The notes under the pieces were generated by a model, which was given only the letters and a program-made list of their open reading frames with translations, was not told the origin of the DNA and ran no database searches. This document shows, piece after piece, positions 36,183 through 44,728 of a stretch of DNA of 64,000 nt. Origin of the DNA: an uncultured Clostridia bacterium (GTDB lineage Bacteria > Bacillota > Clostridia > Peptostreptococcales > Anaerovoracaceae); NCBI GenBank assembly GCA_945928865.1, contig CAMENZ010000002.1, positions 1 through 64,000 on the forward strand. The letters run 5' to 3'. The position numbers were made by a program, and so were the translations under genes. How positions within the stretch are numbered: position 1 is the first letter of the stretch; every line of letters begins with the position of its first letter.

Positions 36183-37070
36183 TTAAAATAACCCCTCATA
36201 ATTTTGACTATCATTTGTTCCATAATAACCGCCCATTCCATCATACTCTTCAGTAGAATTTCCTGCTCTCTCTTCCAACACCTGCTGATCAACTAGTGAC
36301 ACTTCGTCATCTTTTGTTTCAGTTTCCTGAATTTTCTTTTTATCTGAAATAGATTCCTTATAAAGTTCAATAGCCTTTTCTATATCTCCGTCAAAGATTA
36401 TTTTTCCATCCTGTAAAAAAATACCTCTCTCACAAAACTTTTTAGCAGTGCCTGATGTATGAGTTACAAAAAGGAAGGTAATATTATCCTTTTCCGTCAG
36501 CTTCCTAATCTTTTTAAGGCATTTCTTCTTAAAAGGTGCATCTCCCACACTTAAAACTTCATCGGCAATGATAACCTCCGGCTTAAGGCTTACATTTATA
36601 GCAAATCCAAGCTTCATTCTCATACCGTTTGTATAAGTTCTAACCGGCTGGTCTATATAATAACCCAGCTCTGCAAAATCTATAACCTCTTGCTCTATTT
36701 CTCTAATCTCATCATCTGTCATTCCATAAAGCTGACATCTAAACCAAATATTTTCCCTGCCGGTAAATTCCGAGTCAAATCCCACCTGTAATTCCTGAAT
36801 AGCCGAAAGTTTACCCCTAACTTTAATTTCCCCTTCCGTAGGATAACAAACTCCGGTAATCATCTTAAGAATCGTGGTCTTTCCAGCTCCATTCTTACCT
36901 ATAATCGCAACCCTTTCTCCCTTATTAATGGAAAAGGACACATTATCTACAGCCACTTTTTTTCTGCATTTAACATTGCGATTAAAAAGAAAAATTATTC
37001 TCTGACCTTCACCCCTAAAAAGTCTAAACCTTTTAGTTACATTTTTAAATTCAATTATTGGTTTTCCCAT
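36183..37070 (-). CDS. tagH: Wall-polymer exporter ATPase (TagH-like)
   Basis: 295-residue ABC ATPase of the teichoic acid / O-antigen exporter type. Walker A GKNGAGKTT, a divergent signature region TYTNGMRMKLGFAI, Walker B VIIADEVLSVGD; the ADEVLSVGD form is typical of this subfamily. The C-terminal 50 residues are acidic and not part of the core. The frame opens at a GTG at 37079, but AAGGTG lies 6 nt before the ATG at 37070. Pairs with the permease at 37160-37969. Confidence 0.9.
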   Translation of the reverse strand: MGKPIIEFKNVTKRFRLFRGEGQRIIFLFNRNVKCRKKVAVDNVSFSINKGERVAIIGKNGAGKTTILKMITGVCYPTEGEIKVRGKLSAIQELQVGFDSEFTGRENIWFRCQLYGMTDDEIREIEQEVIDFAELGYYIDQPVRTYTNGMRMKLGFAINVSLKPEVIIADEVLSVGDAPFKKKCLKKIRKLTEKDNITFLFVTHTSGTAKKFCERGIFLQDGKIIFDGDIEKAIELYKESISDKKKIQETETKDDEVSLVDQQVLEERAGNSTEEYDGMGGYYGTNDSQNYEGLF

Positions 37071-37159
37071 AATTTTCACCTTAATAATTTCACAAAATCT
37101 GCCTATCCGACCTATCTTGTATATCTTACTTTACATAAATTCACCAATTTATGCAAGCC

Positions 37160-37969
37160 CTAAAGCATATCCGGTATATCTTTTTTTAACTTTCCATAAG
37201 CTCTTAAAGCTAATATAAGCATTATGGTATACACAATCACAAAGTTTCTCAAGGCTCTAGGAGACTCCCAAATCCATACATGTTTAATAAATACATTTCT
37301 ATAACCTGTAGCTATAATAGTCACCGGATTAAACATCAATAATCTTCGTATCCATATTGTGTTTATGCCTTCAGCATTATAAATAATACCCGACATCCAA
37401 AATAAAGCCTGAGTCAAAGCTCTAACTAAATTCAAGAAGTCTCTGCTTACAGCTGATACCATACCTGAAAATATGCCCCAAGTTTGAAAAAACATAAACA
37501 TCATAAGAGTATAAATAGGCAGCTGTAATATATGCCATGTAGGCATATATCCAAAGGACATAAATATTAAAATCATAATAAGAATTAAGCCCAAATGAGT
37601 TGCCATATTAGATAAACTTATAATCGTAGGAATAGTAGAAACCGGATATTTAATTTTAGTAACTAAATACTTGTACTTTCTAATACAGCCGGCACCACCT
37701 GATACCATATCTCTCATATAGAACCAAGGTATCATACCTGTAATAAGCCAAAGAAAGAAAGGATACCCATCTATATCTCTTCCCTTTCTAAGTCCGAAGG
37801 TAAACCCAAACCAAAAGACAAATATAACTATGGCAGGTCTTATTATAGCCCATGCTATACCTAACACCGACCCTTTATACTGTTTGTCCAGGTCAGATTT
37901 TGCTAACTTAATAAGTTGGCGTCTATACTTTATATGTTCTTTTACAATTTCTTTGAAGGTTTTTAACAT
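37160..37969 (-). CDS. tagG: Wall-polymer exporter permease (TagG-like, ABC-2)
   Basis: 269-residue membrane protein with six hydrophobic segments. KSDLDKQYKGSVLGIAWAIIRPAIVIFVFWFGF is the usual N-terminus of polysaccharide ABC-2 permeases, and MIPWFYMRDMVSGGAGCIRKY.YLV matches the conserved loop. With the TagH-like ATPase it should flip the lipid-linked polymer outwards. Lies between tagH and the tandem ATP-grasp gene. Confidence 0.9.
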   Translation of the reverse strand: MLKTFKEIVKEHIKYRRQLIKLAKSDLDKQYKGSVLGIAWAIIRPAIVIFVFWFGFTFGLRKGRDIDGYPFFLWLITGMIPWFYMRDMVSGGAGCIRKYKYLVTKIKYPVSTIPTIISLSNMATHLGLILIMILIFMSFGYMPTWHILQLPIYTLMMFMFFQTWGIFSGMVSAVSRDFLNLVRALTQALFWMSGIIYNAEGINTIWIRRLLMFNPVTIIATGYRNVFIKHVWIWESPRALRNFVIVYTIMLILALRAYGKLKKDIPDML

Positions 37970-37992
37970 CTCTTCGAAATCTATCCTTTCAT

Positions 37993-40236
37993 CTATCTTT
38001 TAGGTAGATGCACTAAAGTTTTATTAGGTTTCACATCATAGCCAAAGGCTCTTTTCTTAGCCTCAAGCCTATCTAAAAGATATTCTCTTGTATGTTTTGT
38101 GTACTTTTCTACCGCAGGAAAATCAGGGAATCTGTTGATTTCCGGAAATTTAATACCCTCATTAGTAACCGCTAAGTCTACCCCAAACCATTCCAACTGC
38201 TTTATAGATTTTGTAACTGCCAAAACATCTTCTTTTACCTGCTGCCAATGTGGAAGATAGCCGTCAATCGGAACTCCCGTATCCGGATGAATAGGACAAT
38301 CTTCGATAGAGTTTTGCATAACAATCTTTGCATCATGGAAATGACCTGTTTCTACATCAATAGTAGCCGTCATTCCGCCAGCCCCTACATTATCCACAGC
38401 ACCTGTTTTCTTAGAACCGAATCTTATATAGGCATTGCCTATTTCAGGATTTTTTCCATCCTTCTTAAACACGATCATTCTAACTGTGTTTACAGCTCCA
38501 TCATATACAGCCTTAAGTTCATCACACATATTTATATATTCTGTAATTAAATACTGGTTCTTTACATCTTCCAATATTTTTAGAACATCTTCTTTAGTAA
38601 CATCCTCATAGTTTAATTGATATTTGCCATTTTCACAAGTGAACTTGTAGAAACCGTCTCCGTGAGAACCCTCATCAGGTTTAAGTGCTAAAACGCCCTT
38701 TTCTTCAACTAATCTAAATATCTCATCAAAAGTGTTTATATATCCATCCGGTAAATCCATCATAGAGATTACCTTATTATTTCCATTTTTGCATATAACA
38801 TGAAAGTAATATTCAGGGAAACAGTGATTATAGTCAGAACAAACATACTTAACTGTAATCTTATCTTCCATCCACTTTCTATACTTAGGATTTATATGTC
38901 TGAGCCATTTATATTCAAAATCAGAAATATATTCGTTATAGTTGCTTTCATTTATACCATACTGAACTAATCTGTAGGAAAGGAAACCATGCCTATATGC
39001 CCAAATTTTCTGCTTGAAAGTAGTATCCTTGCAAGTCCTAAAGTCTTTCCAAACATCTCCTAACCATCTAAGGCTTAAGTATGGTTTGAGTCCCTGAGGG
39101 AAAAACATCTTGGCAAATCTTGCTCTAATTTTAAGTCTTGCCTTTTCTGAACCTCTTCTTCTTCTAATCTTTATATCAGAATAAGCTTCTTTTTTCTGCT
39201 CAACCTTTCTCATTAAATAAGCTGAGGTTTCCTTACTGAAAGGCTTACATGTAGGATACTTAGGATGATTTAAAAGACGAGTAATTTTAAAGCCTTCTTC
39301 ATTTATAACTATCTGTGCCCCAAAGAATTCCAGCTGCGGCACAAATAAACAAATTTGCTTTAAAACTTTAATCATCTCATCCCAATAAGGAATGTTATTA
39401 TTTCTCCAAGTTCCATTTTTTATATCTAAAGGCTCAGTGCTTTCATCTTGAAGTATGTTATCAATTGCATCTTCTTCCTCTTCTAAACCTTCTTCTGTTT
39501 CATCTCTAAACGCAGCCATGCTTACGGTCTGATACTTACCAAAAGTAATAAATCCGTCACCAATTACAGGATTATCTCCAAATTCATTGAAAATTACTAA
39601 GTTTAGTACTCCGTTTTCTAAAGAATTATTAGGCACGATTTTTTCCTTAATTACCATTGCTGCCTTATACGCACAGAGTCTATCAACAATCTCCTTTTCT
39701 GTAATCTCTACATCATCAGCAAAATATGTTCCATCAACATATTTTAAAGTAGTTTCTGTAACCCCATTAGCCGGTTCCAGACTCACACAGCCCTTTTCTC
39801 TTATAAGTCTAAAAATATCTTCAAAGGTATCTCCTGCATTTTCGTCATATAAAGGGATTACCGTAGTCTCATCAAATCTTTTAGAAAGCTGAAAATATAT
39901 TCTAGGCATATTATCTCTAAAAGGTTTAAATATGGTATGTATAGTCACCTTATCTGTTATCCATTTTCTATAGGTTCCATTTAAAGGTCTGAGATAAGCA
40001 TAATCCTTAGCAGAAATATAGTCCTTATAATTTTCCTCTGTTATACCTAAGGCATCTACCTGCTCCGGCATAAATCCATGCTTAATAGCCCATTTGGTTT
40101 GTTCTCTTGTATATCCGAAATCTTTGGTTTTATGGCGATAAACTTTTCTAATCCAAGCTCTTGCCTCACTTCCTGTAAATCCCCTTGATGTAGGTTTAAG
40201 AGCCAAAGCATTTAAAACCAACTTTTTTAATCCCAT
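37993..40236 (-). CDS. Tandem sugar-transfer-associated ATP-grasp protein, first half degenerate
   Basis: 747 residues made of two homologous halves, each a helical lead-in (Y.EYIS...YRKW..DK pattern at 70-96 and 433-460) plus an ATP-grasp domain of the sugar-transfer-associated type. The second half looks active: KPDEGSHGDGFYKF (519-532), NTVR (583-586), and FPEIN with E699 and N701 for metal binding. The first half has lost these: EPANGVTETT (154-163) replaces the glycine loop and its lysine, NLVI replaces NTVR, and L321 replaces the glutamate. So it is a duplication with one probable pseudo-domain. Substrate unknown; family members occur in glycopolymer loci. Starts with a one-base overlap on the nucleotidyltransferase stop. 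Confidence 0.82.
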   Translation of the reverse strand: MGLKKLVLNALALKPTSRGFTGSEARAWIRKVYRHKTKDFGYTREQTKWAIKHGFMPEQVDALGITEENYKDYISAKDYAYLRPLNGTYRKWITDKVTIHTIFKPFRDNMPRIYFQLSKRFDETTVIPLYDENAGDTFEDIFRLIREKGCVSLEPANGVTETTLKYVDGTYFADDVEITEKEIVDRLCAYKAAMVIKEKIVPNNSLENGVLNLVIFNEFGDNPVIGDGFITFGKYQTVSMAAFRDETEEGLEEEEDAIDNILQDESTEPLDIKNGTWRNNNIPYWDEMIKVLKQICLFVPQLEFFGAQIVINEEGFKITRLLNHPKYPTCKPFSKETSAYLMRKVEQKKEAYSDIKIRRRRGSEKARLKIRARFAKMFFPQGLKPYLSLRWLGDVWKDFRTCKDTTFKQKIWAYRHGFLSYRLVQYGINESNYNEYISDFEYKWLRHINPKYRKWMEDKITVKYVCSDYNHCFPEYYFHVICKNGNNKVISMMDLPDGYINTFDEIFRLVEEKGVLALKPDEGSHGDGFYKFTCENGKYQLNYEDVTKEDVLKILEDVKNQYLITEYINMCDELKAVYDGAVNTVRMIVFKKDGKNPEIGNAYIRFGSKKTGAVDNVGAGGMTATIDVETGHFHDAKIVMQNSIEDCPIHPDTGVPIDGYLPHWQQVKEDVLAVTKSIKQLEWFGVDLAVTNEGIKFPEINRFPDFPAVEKYTKHTREYLLDRLEAKKRAFGYDVKPNKTLVHLPKR

Positions 40237-40826
40237 TATTTAGCCAACCTCCTGTTGTAGTCTTCCGGAGAATTAAAATCCTCTGTATCATCTTTTAATA
40301 AAACAAAATTTTCTCTAATCTTCTTTTCCATAAAAGGTAAACCCACTAAGGACTGGTATACTTGCCATCCTATGCATTTGGGGATTTTGCCCTCTAAAAA
40401 TAATTGTCTGACCCTATCCACATGATGCTTAAATAAAGCCCCATCTGCCACCTTGACAGCAACTATGGATTTTTCATTTCCAAAGAACAAAACACTATCT
40501 GTATTTTGACTTTGAATTTCCTTAATAGCCGCCTCTGAATAATAAGTGTCCCCATACAAAAAACACACTTCATCAGCTATAAGTTCTTCTGTAAATCTAT
40601 CAATTTCCAAATTATTGTTAAGTGGCTCATAACGAGTAGCCCCTGAAATTTCATACCTTTCATCATGAGAAGTTATAATAACCTGCCCTGTTTCATCCCC
40701 TTCATTTAAGAGACGAACGGTTCTCGCAATTAAAGTTTCATCCTTAATTTTGATGAAATGCTTCGGTATGTCCTGATAATTTTTCCAACGGGTACCTTTC
40801 CCATCAGCCATAATAATATACTTCAT
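40236..40826 (-). CDS. Sugar-phosphate nucleotidyltransferase-like protein
   Basis: 196-residue NTP-transferase (GT-A-like fold). The signature is MADGKGTRWKNYQDIPKHFI near the N-terminus, with the G-x-G-T-R...PK nucleotide and phosphate contacts; LYGDTYYS carries the metal-binding Asp. Short for a GlmU or RfbA type enzyme and closer in size to MobA-like or choline/polyol cytidylyltransferases. It probably activates the polymer precursor (sugar, polyol or amino-alcohol); which one cannot be read. Overlaps the tandem ATP-grasp gene and follows the other ATP-grasp gene by 13 nt. Confidence 0.75.
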   Translation of the reverse strand: MKYIIMADGKGTRWKNYQDIPKHFIKIKDETLIARTVRLLNEGDETGQVIITSHDERYEISGATRYEPLNNNLEIDRFTEELIADEVCFLYGDTYYSEAAIKEIQSQNTDSVLFFGNEKSIVAVKVADGALFKHHVDRVRQLFLEGKIPKCIGWQVYQSLVGLPFMEKKIRENFVLLKDDTEDFNSPEDYNRRLAK

Positions 40827-40839
40827 TTTCTATTATATC

Positions 40840-41901
40840 CTACTTTTTGATAACTCTGTGATATCTATAAAAATCACCTAATTCTTTTTTTCTTTGTCCA
40901 CCCCAAAGCTGAATAATATTAACTCCGGAAGAAGTATTAGCTTCAATAATACAATGACCTTCTTCTGTAACTAATATATCCCAAGCTATAAAATGCATAT
41001 AAGGAAGCTTCTCTGCTAATTTAAGCATTTCTTCCTTCATTTTATTCCAATTAGGAATTATCACACCTTCTATCGGTGCCCCTGAATCAGGATGCACCTT
41101 GTAAACATTTCGGTTATGCAAGCATCTTGCCTCGCTTAACTGACCTGTTTCTAAATCTATATTCGCTACCAGACCACCCCTGCTACCATTATCCACAGGA
41201 ATAGTATCCTTAGTACCTATTCTCTGAACCGCAAAAAACACTTTAATCTTTCCTGTTTCAGGTTCTTTTAAAGTAATAAATCTAATGGTATTTACGGTTT
41301 TATCATATATGGCATCTAAATATGAATGTTGCTTCATAGCTTCCGATAAAAACCAATCATCCGCTTTTCTTAAATAGTCTAAAAAATCAGCCTTTGATAT
41401 GGGTTTAAGGTCTATACAAGGCATATCTTTTTCATAGTCATAGGTCATAATCACAACCCCTGTACCCTTACCTTTTCCGTAAGGCTTGAAAAACATCTTT
41501 CCCTTTTCTTTTAAAAGTCTTAAACCATCTTCATATGTCATAGATACACTTTCAAAACTGGTTAAATGCCCTTTGTTTTTAATCATATAGCTTTCCGGAA
41601 CCCGTACATACTGTTTCAAAATCTCTGCTGAAGCGATTTTGTTATTACACACGAAGTCGAAGGGTTCATTTATATATCTGGATCTATACCAGTCAAATTC
41701 TGACAAATACTCCTTTCTATCATTATGATCAAAATCATAAAGCTTCCACTGGTCTGCTGTAAAGCCGCCTAAAATATTTGCTTTCAATTTAGTATAAAAA
41801 GAACACTTAAAATGATTCTTTGCGAAAACTATTCTTCTCCAATAAAGTAAAAACAATTTCAACTTTCTAATTGTCCATCTAACTATCTTAAAAAAATCCA
41901 T
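40840..41901 (-). CDS. Sugar-transfer-associated ATP-grasp protein
   Basis: 353 residues, one ATP-grasp domain related to the second half of the 747-residue protein. FFKPYGKGKGTGVVIM (about 140-155) is the ATP-binding glycine loop, followed by LSEAMKQHSYLDAIYDKTVNTIRFITL, the VDNGSRGGLVANID segment and the C-terminal metal motif IIEANTSSG. All key positions seem intact. ATP-grasp enzymes join a carboxylate to an amine, thiol or hydroxyl through an acyl phosphate; here the acceptor may be a wall-polymer unit, an inference from context. Confidence 0.82.
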   Translation of the reverse strand: MDFFKIVRWTIRKLKLFLLYWRRIVFAKNHFKCSFYTKLKANILGGFTADQWKLYDFDHNDRKEYLSEFDWYRSRYINEPFDFVCNNKIASAEILKQYVRVPESYMIKNKGHLTSFESVSMTYEDGLRLLKEKGKMFFKPYGKGKGTGVVIMTYDYEKDMPCIDLKPISKADFLDYLRKADDWFLSEAMKQHSYLDAIYDKTVNTIRFITLKEPETGKIKVFFAVQRIGTKDTIPVDNGSRGGLVANIDLETGQLSEARCLHNRNVYKVHPDSGAPIEGVIIPNWNKMKEEMLKLAEKLPYMHFIAWDILVTEEGHCIIEANTSSGVNIIQLWGGQRKKELGDFYRYHRVIKK

Positions 41902-41954
41902 TACATCTATCTCCCATAAGGCTAGTTCAAATAAATTTCAAAATCCGCCTAACC

Positions 41955-43106
41955 CTACATATTTTCTAAAATCAAATCAACTATTTTTTCTGTAGATTCA
42001 CCTAAATCTTCAGGCAAGTATTTTTCTCTGTACTCCTTAAGAGTTTCCGAATCATAACCACCTGATTTCAAATTCTCCACCAAAGCGCTCGCATCTCTAA
42101 AGGAAACCTTAGGCAATTCCTTCATTAAATCCAGATTCATACCATTTTTATCTATATATTCTTCATAATCATATAGAAAATAATAAGTCGGTACACTTAA
42201 TATTGCTCCTTCAATAGCTATGGCAGAATAATCCGTTACTAAATAATCAGCCACTGCTAAAATGTCCACCGCCTTAAATTCCTCACATTCATAAACACCT
42301 AAGGCTTTCATTTTTTCAGTAACTGTTAACTTCTGATTAGGATGGCTTTTAACAATCAATGCAAATTCGGGGTTTGCTTCATCCTTAAACAATTCTTCCA
42401 CTAAAGTTTCCCACTGAGCATTAACATTTGCCGTCATATTTTTTCTGAAAGTTGGAGCATATAAGATGATTTTTTTCCCCTCCAACTCCCTATAAGTTTC
42501 AAAAAACTTTTTCCTATTTTCAGACTCACTTTCCAATAAAAAATCTATTCTGGGAAGTCCAAAGTTTCTAAGTTTATTTTCTTCAACATCAAAAGATTGG
42601 CAATAATAAGGGTTCCAAGCCCTGCCTCCGGCGATTATGAAATCATAGCCCCTGTGCATATTCATCAGTTTAGCAATTTCCTTACCTCTACCTGATTCCT
42701 TACACAAGGTTTGATAGCCTGATTGTTTTATCTTCCCTAAAGCATGCCAAATCTGAATAACCTTTAGCCCCTTTTTATGTTTCAAAATCGAAACAGCCGG
42801 CCAATAGGCATCCAAAATCACTACCTTAGCTTTAACCATATAGTACATACTCTTTAAGGTGGCTAAAGTGAACTGGACCAATTTACCAAATCCTGATTTT
42901 TCACCTTCAAGTCTACAACATACTGAAAATATTTTTACCTGAGAATTTCTAGCTTTTAATTCTTCCTGTAACATGAAAAAGTCTAAAGAAATATCATTAG
43001 ACTGTCTACTTAAAAAAACTATCCTATCATCTCTTGGCAACAATTTCATAAATCCATATATTAAATTGAGGAAAAATTTCACTACTAAAATAGCTAATTT
43101 CGTCAT
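41955..43106 (-). CDS. CDP-glycerol:glycerophosphotransferase family (TagB/TagF-like)
   Basis: 383-residue peripheral enzyme that adds glycerol- or ribitol-phosphate type units to a lipid-linked acceptor. A hydrophobic amphipathic N-terminus precedes IQIWHALGKIKQSGYQ, NFGLPRIDFLL, ILYAPTFRKN, VKSHPN and YLVTDYSAIAIEGA, the GT-B-like motifs of this family (catalytic His in WHA and SHP). Only one such gene is present, with no second polymerase domain, so it may prime or build a simple polymer. About 120 nt after the SDR gene. Confidence 0.88.
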   Translation of the reverse strand: MTKLAILVVKFFLNLIYGFMKLLPRDDRIVFLSRQSNDISLDFFMLQEELKARNSQVKIFSVCCRLEGEKSGFGKLVQFTLATLKSMYYMVKAKVVILDAYWPAVSILKHKKGLKVIQIWHALGKIKQSGYQTLCKESGRGKEIAKLMNMHRGYDFIIAGGRAWNPYYCQSFDVEENKLRNFGLPRIDFLLESESENRKKFFETYRELEGKKIILYAPTFRKNMTANVNAQWETLVEELFKDEANPEFALIVKSHPNQKLTVTEKMKALGVYECEEFKAVDILAVADYLVTDYSAIAIEGAILSVPTYYFLYDYEEYIDKNGMNLDLMKELPKVSFRDASALVENLKSGGYDSETLKEYREKYLPEDLGESTEKIVDLILENM

Positions 43107-43228
43107 TTCTGCCTATGCCCCCACCTTAATTTCATCCTAATAGTTTATCACATTTATTATACTTTGTAAATCCTGAAGTGGTGGATTTTGAACAATTTTA
43201 TATTAATTATGCCCTGTTTTTATGTAAT

Positions 43229-44047
43229 TTAGGCATATAATTTCCTGAGTAAATAATTTGCAATTCTACAAGGCAAAAGCTTGACCAATACACAGACTGC
43301 TTTGTAAGAAAATCCTATAGCATATAAAGGCTTTACCCTGTTTTTCATGGCGATTTTGCAAATATATTTTCCTGCAACCTCCGGACTCATACCATTTATT
43401 TCGTCCTTTTCCATTTTATTTACACTATTAGAAATACGATTTCCATATTCTTCATCACCCTTAAAAGATTTTTCCCTAAGGGTTGTAAAATTTGTCTTAA
43501 TATCCCCCGGCATAATTGCAGTAGCTGTAATACCATAAGGATGAACTTCATTGGCAAGAGCTGCCGTATAAGTGTTGATGGCAGATTTTGAAACTGAATA
43601 ATAAGCCTGAAAAGGTATGGAACATATTGCTGCCACAGAACTTATATTTATAATTCTACCTTTATTAGCAGCTCTCATATATGGAAGAACTGCTCTGCAC
43701 ACATTGGTCATTCCAAAAAAATTTACATCTAATTGCTTCTTAGCTTCAGCCTCTTCTGTAAACTCTATAGCCCCCGAAATTCCAAAACCTGCGCAGTTAA
43801 CTAAAAGGTCTATCCTACCTTCCATATCAAAAACTTTCTTTACAGAATTTTCTACAACCTTGAAATCTGTTACATCAGTTTTAATTCTAGTGCCTAAAGC
43901 CTTAATTTCATCTCTTCTACTAAAATCATATACCTTGAAGCCGGATTTATATAGCTCCTTAACAACACAAGCACCTATGCCGGAGCTTCCACCGGTCACA
44001 ATAGCTACCTGTTGATTTAGAGGAATTTCATTCTTTTTATTTACCAT
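43229..44047 (-). CDS. Short-chain dehydrogenase/reductase
   Basis: 272-residue SDR: TGGSSGIG cofactor loop (residues 19-26), NCAG, active-site Ser in NISSVAA and YxxxK in YYSVSKSA. The basic position after the second strand (DFSRRDE) suggests NADP(H). A C-terminal extension of about 40 hydrophobic residues may touch the membrane. SDRs make polyol precursors such as ribitol phosphate in some polymer pathways, so it may supply the substrate of the transferase downstream; a lipid substrate is also possible. Confidence 0.85.
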   Translation of the reverse strand: MVNKKNEIPLNQQVAIVTGGSSGIGACVVKELYKSGFKVYDFSRRDEIKALGTRIKTDVTDFKVVENSVKKVFDMEGRIDLLVNCAGFGISGAIEFTEEAEAKKQLDVNFFGMTNVCRAVLPYMRAANKGRIINISSVAAICSIPFQAYYSVSKSAINTYTAALANEVHPYGITATAIMPGDIKTNFTTLREKSFKGDEEYGNRISNSVNKMEKDEINGMSPEVAGKYICKIAMKNRVKPLYAIGFSYKAVCVLVKLLPCRIANYLLRKLYA

Positions 44048-44129
44048 AACTTTAGTACCCTCTTTGCTTAAATTATCATATATTATATACCCTTTTTATA
44101 TTAACCATCAATAATAAAATATAGTTTAT

Positions 44130-44252
44130 TTATCTCCTGCGCTTAAAATCCCTATAGGATTTCCTTCCCAAAGGAGATTCTCCTTTATAAAAAAGATAAA
44201 ACCCTATGGTTATATTTAATATAACCATGCCATATACTATATACCTCTCCAT
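44130..44252 (-). CDS. 40-residue membrane peptide at the head of the polymer locus
   Basis: Small frame: MERYIVYGMVILNITIGFYL, then FYKGESPLGRK and a basic end FKRRR. One membrane helix (about residues 4-23) with a positively charged cytoplasmic tail. AAGGAAGG lies 12 nt before the ATG (44250-44252), and a consensus promoter (44295-44323) sits about 40 nt upstream. It is the first gene after that promoter, 82 nt before the SDR gene. No family recognised; it may be a small scaffold of the polymer machinery. Confidence 0.5.
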   Translation of the reverse strand: MERYIVYGMVILNITIGFYLFYKGESPLGRKSYRDFKRRR

Positions 44253-44294
44253 CTTATTTCGATCCTTCCTTGTTTTAATTATCTTTTATGGAAA

Positions 44295-44323
44295 ATTTTA
44301 CCATTTTAATCTTCCTATGTCAA
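44295..44323 (-). promoter_or_regulatory. Promoter of the wall-polymer locus
   Basis: Minus-strand TTGACA (44318-44323), 17-nt spacer, TAAAAT (44295-44300). Divergent from the riboswitch promoter about 50 bp away. Confidence 0.75.
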
Positions 44324-44369
44324 AGAGAAAATTATATACATCAATACATCAATATGTAGATTTTGTGTC

Positions 44370-44398
44370 TTGACTATGTACTTTTAAAGTGCTAAAAT
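44370..44398 (+). promoter_or_regulatory. Promoter upstream of cobalamin riboswitch
   Basis: TTGACT (44370-44375), 17-nt spacer, TAAAAT (44393-44398); RNA would start about 30 nt before the aptamer. Confidence 0.7.
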
Positions 44399-44438
44399 AA
44401 GTCTGTTAATGATATTAACATACAATTAAATCAAACTA

Positions 44439-44588
44439 CTATGTCTACTCGGAAGAGTAGCTAAGAGGGAAACAGGTTAAAGTCCTGTGCGGTCCCGCCA
44501 CTGTAAGTATGGAGCTGTTGCCGTTATCCACTGGGAAACTGGGAAGGAGGCTGACAGCGTTGAAATACAAGCCAGGAGACCTACATAG
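44439..44588 (+). ncRNA. Cobalamin (B12) riboswitch aptamer
   Basis: Closing stem CTATGT (44439-44444) / ACATAG (44583-44588). A hairpin CTACTC-GGAA-GAGTAG follows, then the conserved core: AGAGGGAAACAGGTTAAAGTC, the box GGTCCCGCCACTGTAAG (about 44481-44497), and GCCAGGAGACC near the 3-prime side. All are hallmarks of the cobalamin class. An intrinsic terminator follows at 44673-44700, so adenosylcobalamin or a relative should switch transcription off. The regulated gene is an SseB-domain protein. Confidence 0.95.
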
Positions 44589-44672
44589 ATAGAAATTTTG
44601 CAATTTGGCGAGGTATCGAATATGCTTAAATCAAAATTTTTTCCTTAATTTTTTGTGCAGTAAAAACGGGTG

Positions 44673-44700
44673 CTGTAGTCAATCTGACTACGGTTTTTTT
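44673..44700 (+). terminator. Expression-platform terminator of the cobalamin riboswitch
   Basis: Eight-bp stem CTGTAGTC-AATCT-GACTACGG (one G-U pair) followed by seven T, 28 nt before the sseB-like ATG. A further inverted repeat AAATTTTG (44592-44599) / CAAAATTT (44632-44639) lies between aptamer and terminator. Confidence 0.85.
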
Positions 44701-44728
44701 ATTGATTTGAAAAGAGAGGAAATGTAAC

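Noticed and set aside
7915-43195. Recurring GGATTTTG / AAAATCCGCC strings in several intergenic regions
   Set aside because: Short, AT-rich and also inside genes; without counts against a background model there is no case for a Chi-like or uptake signal.
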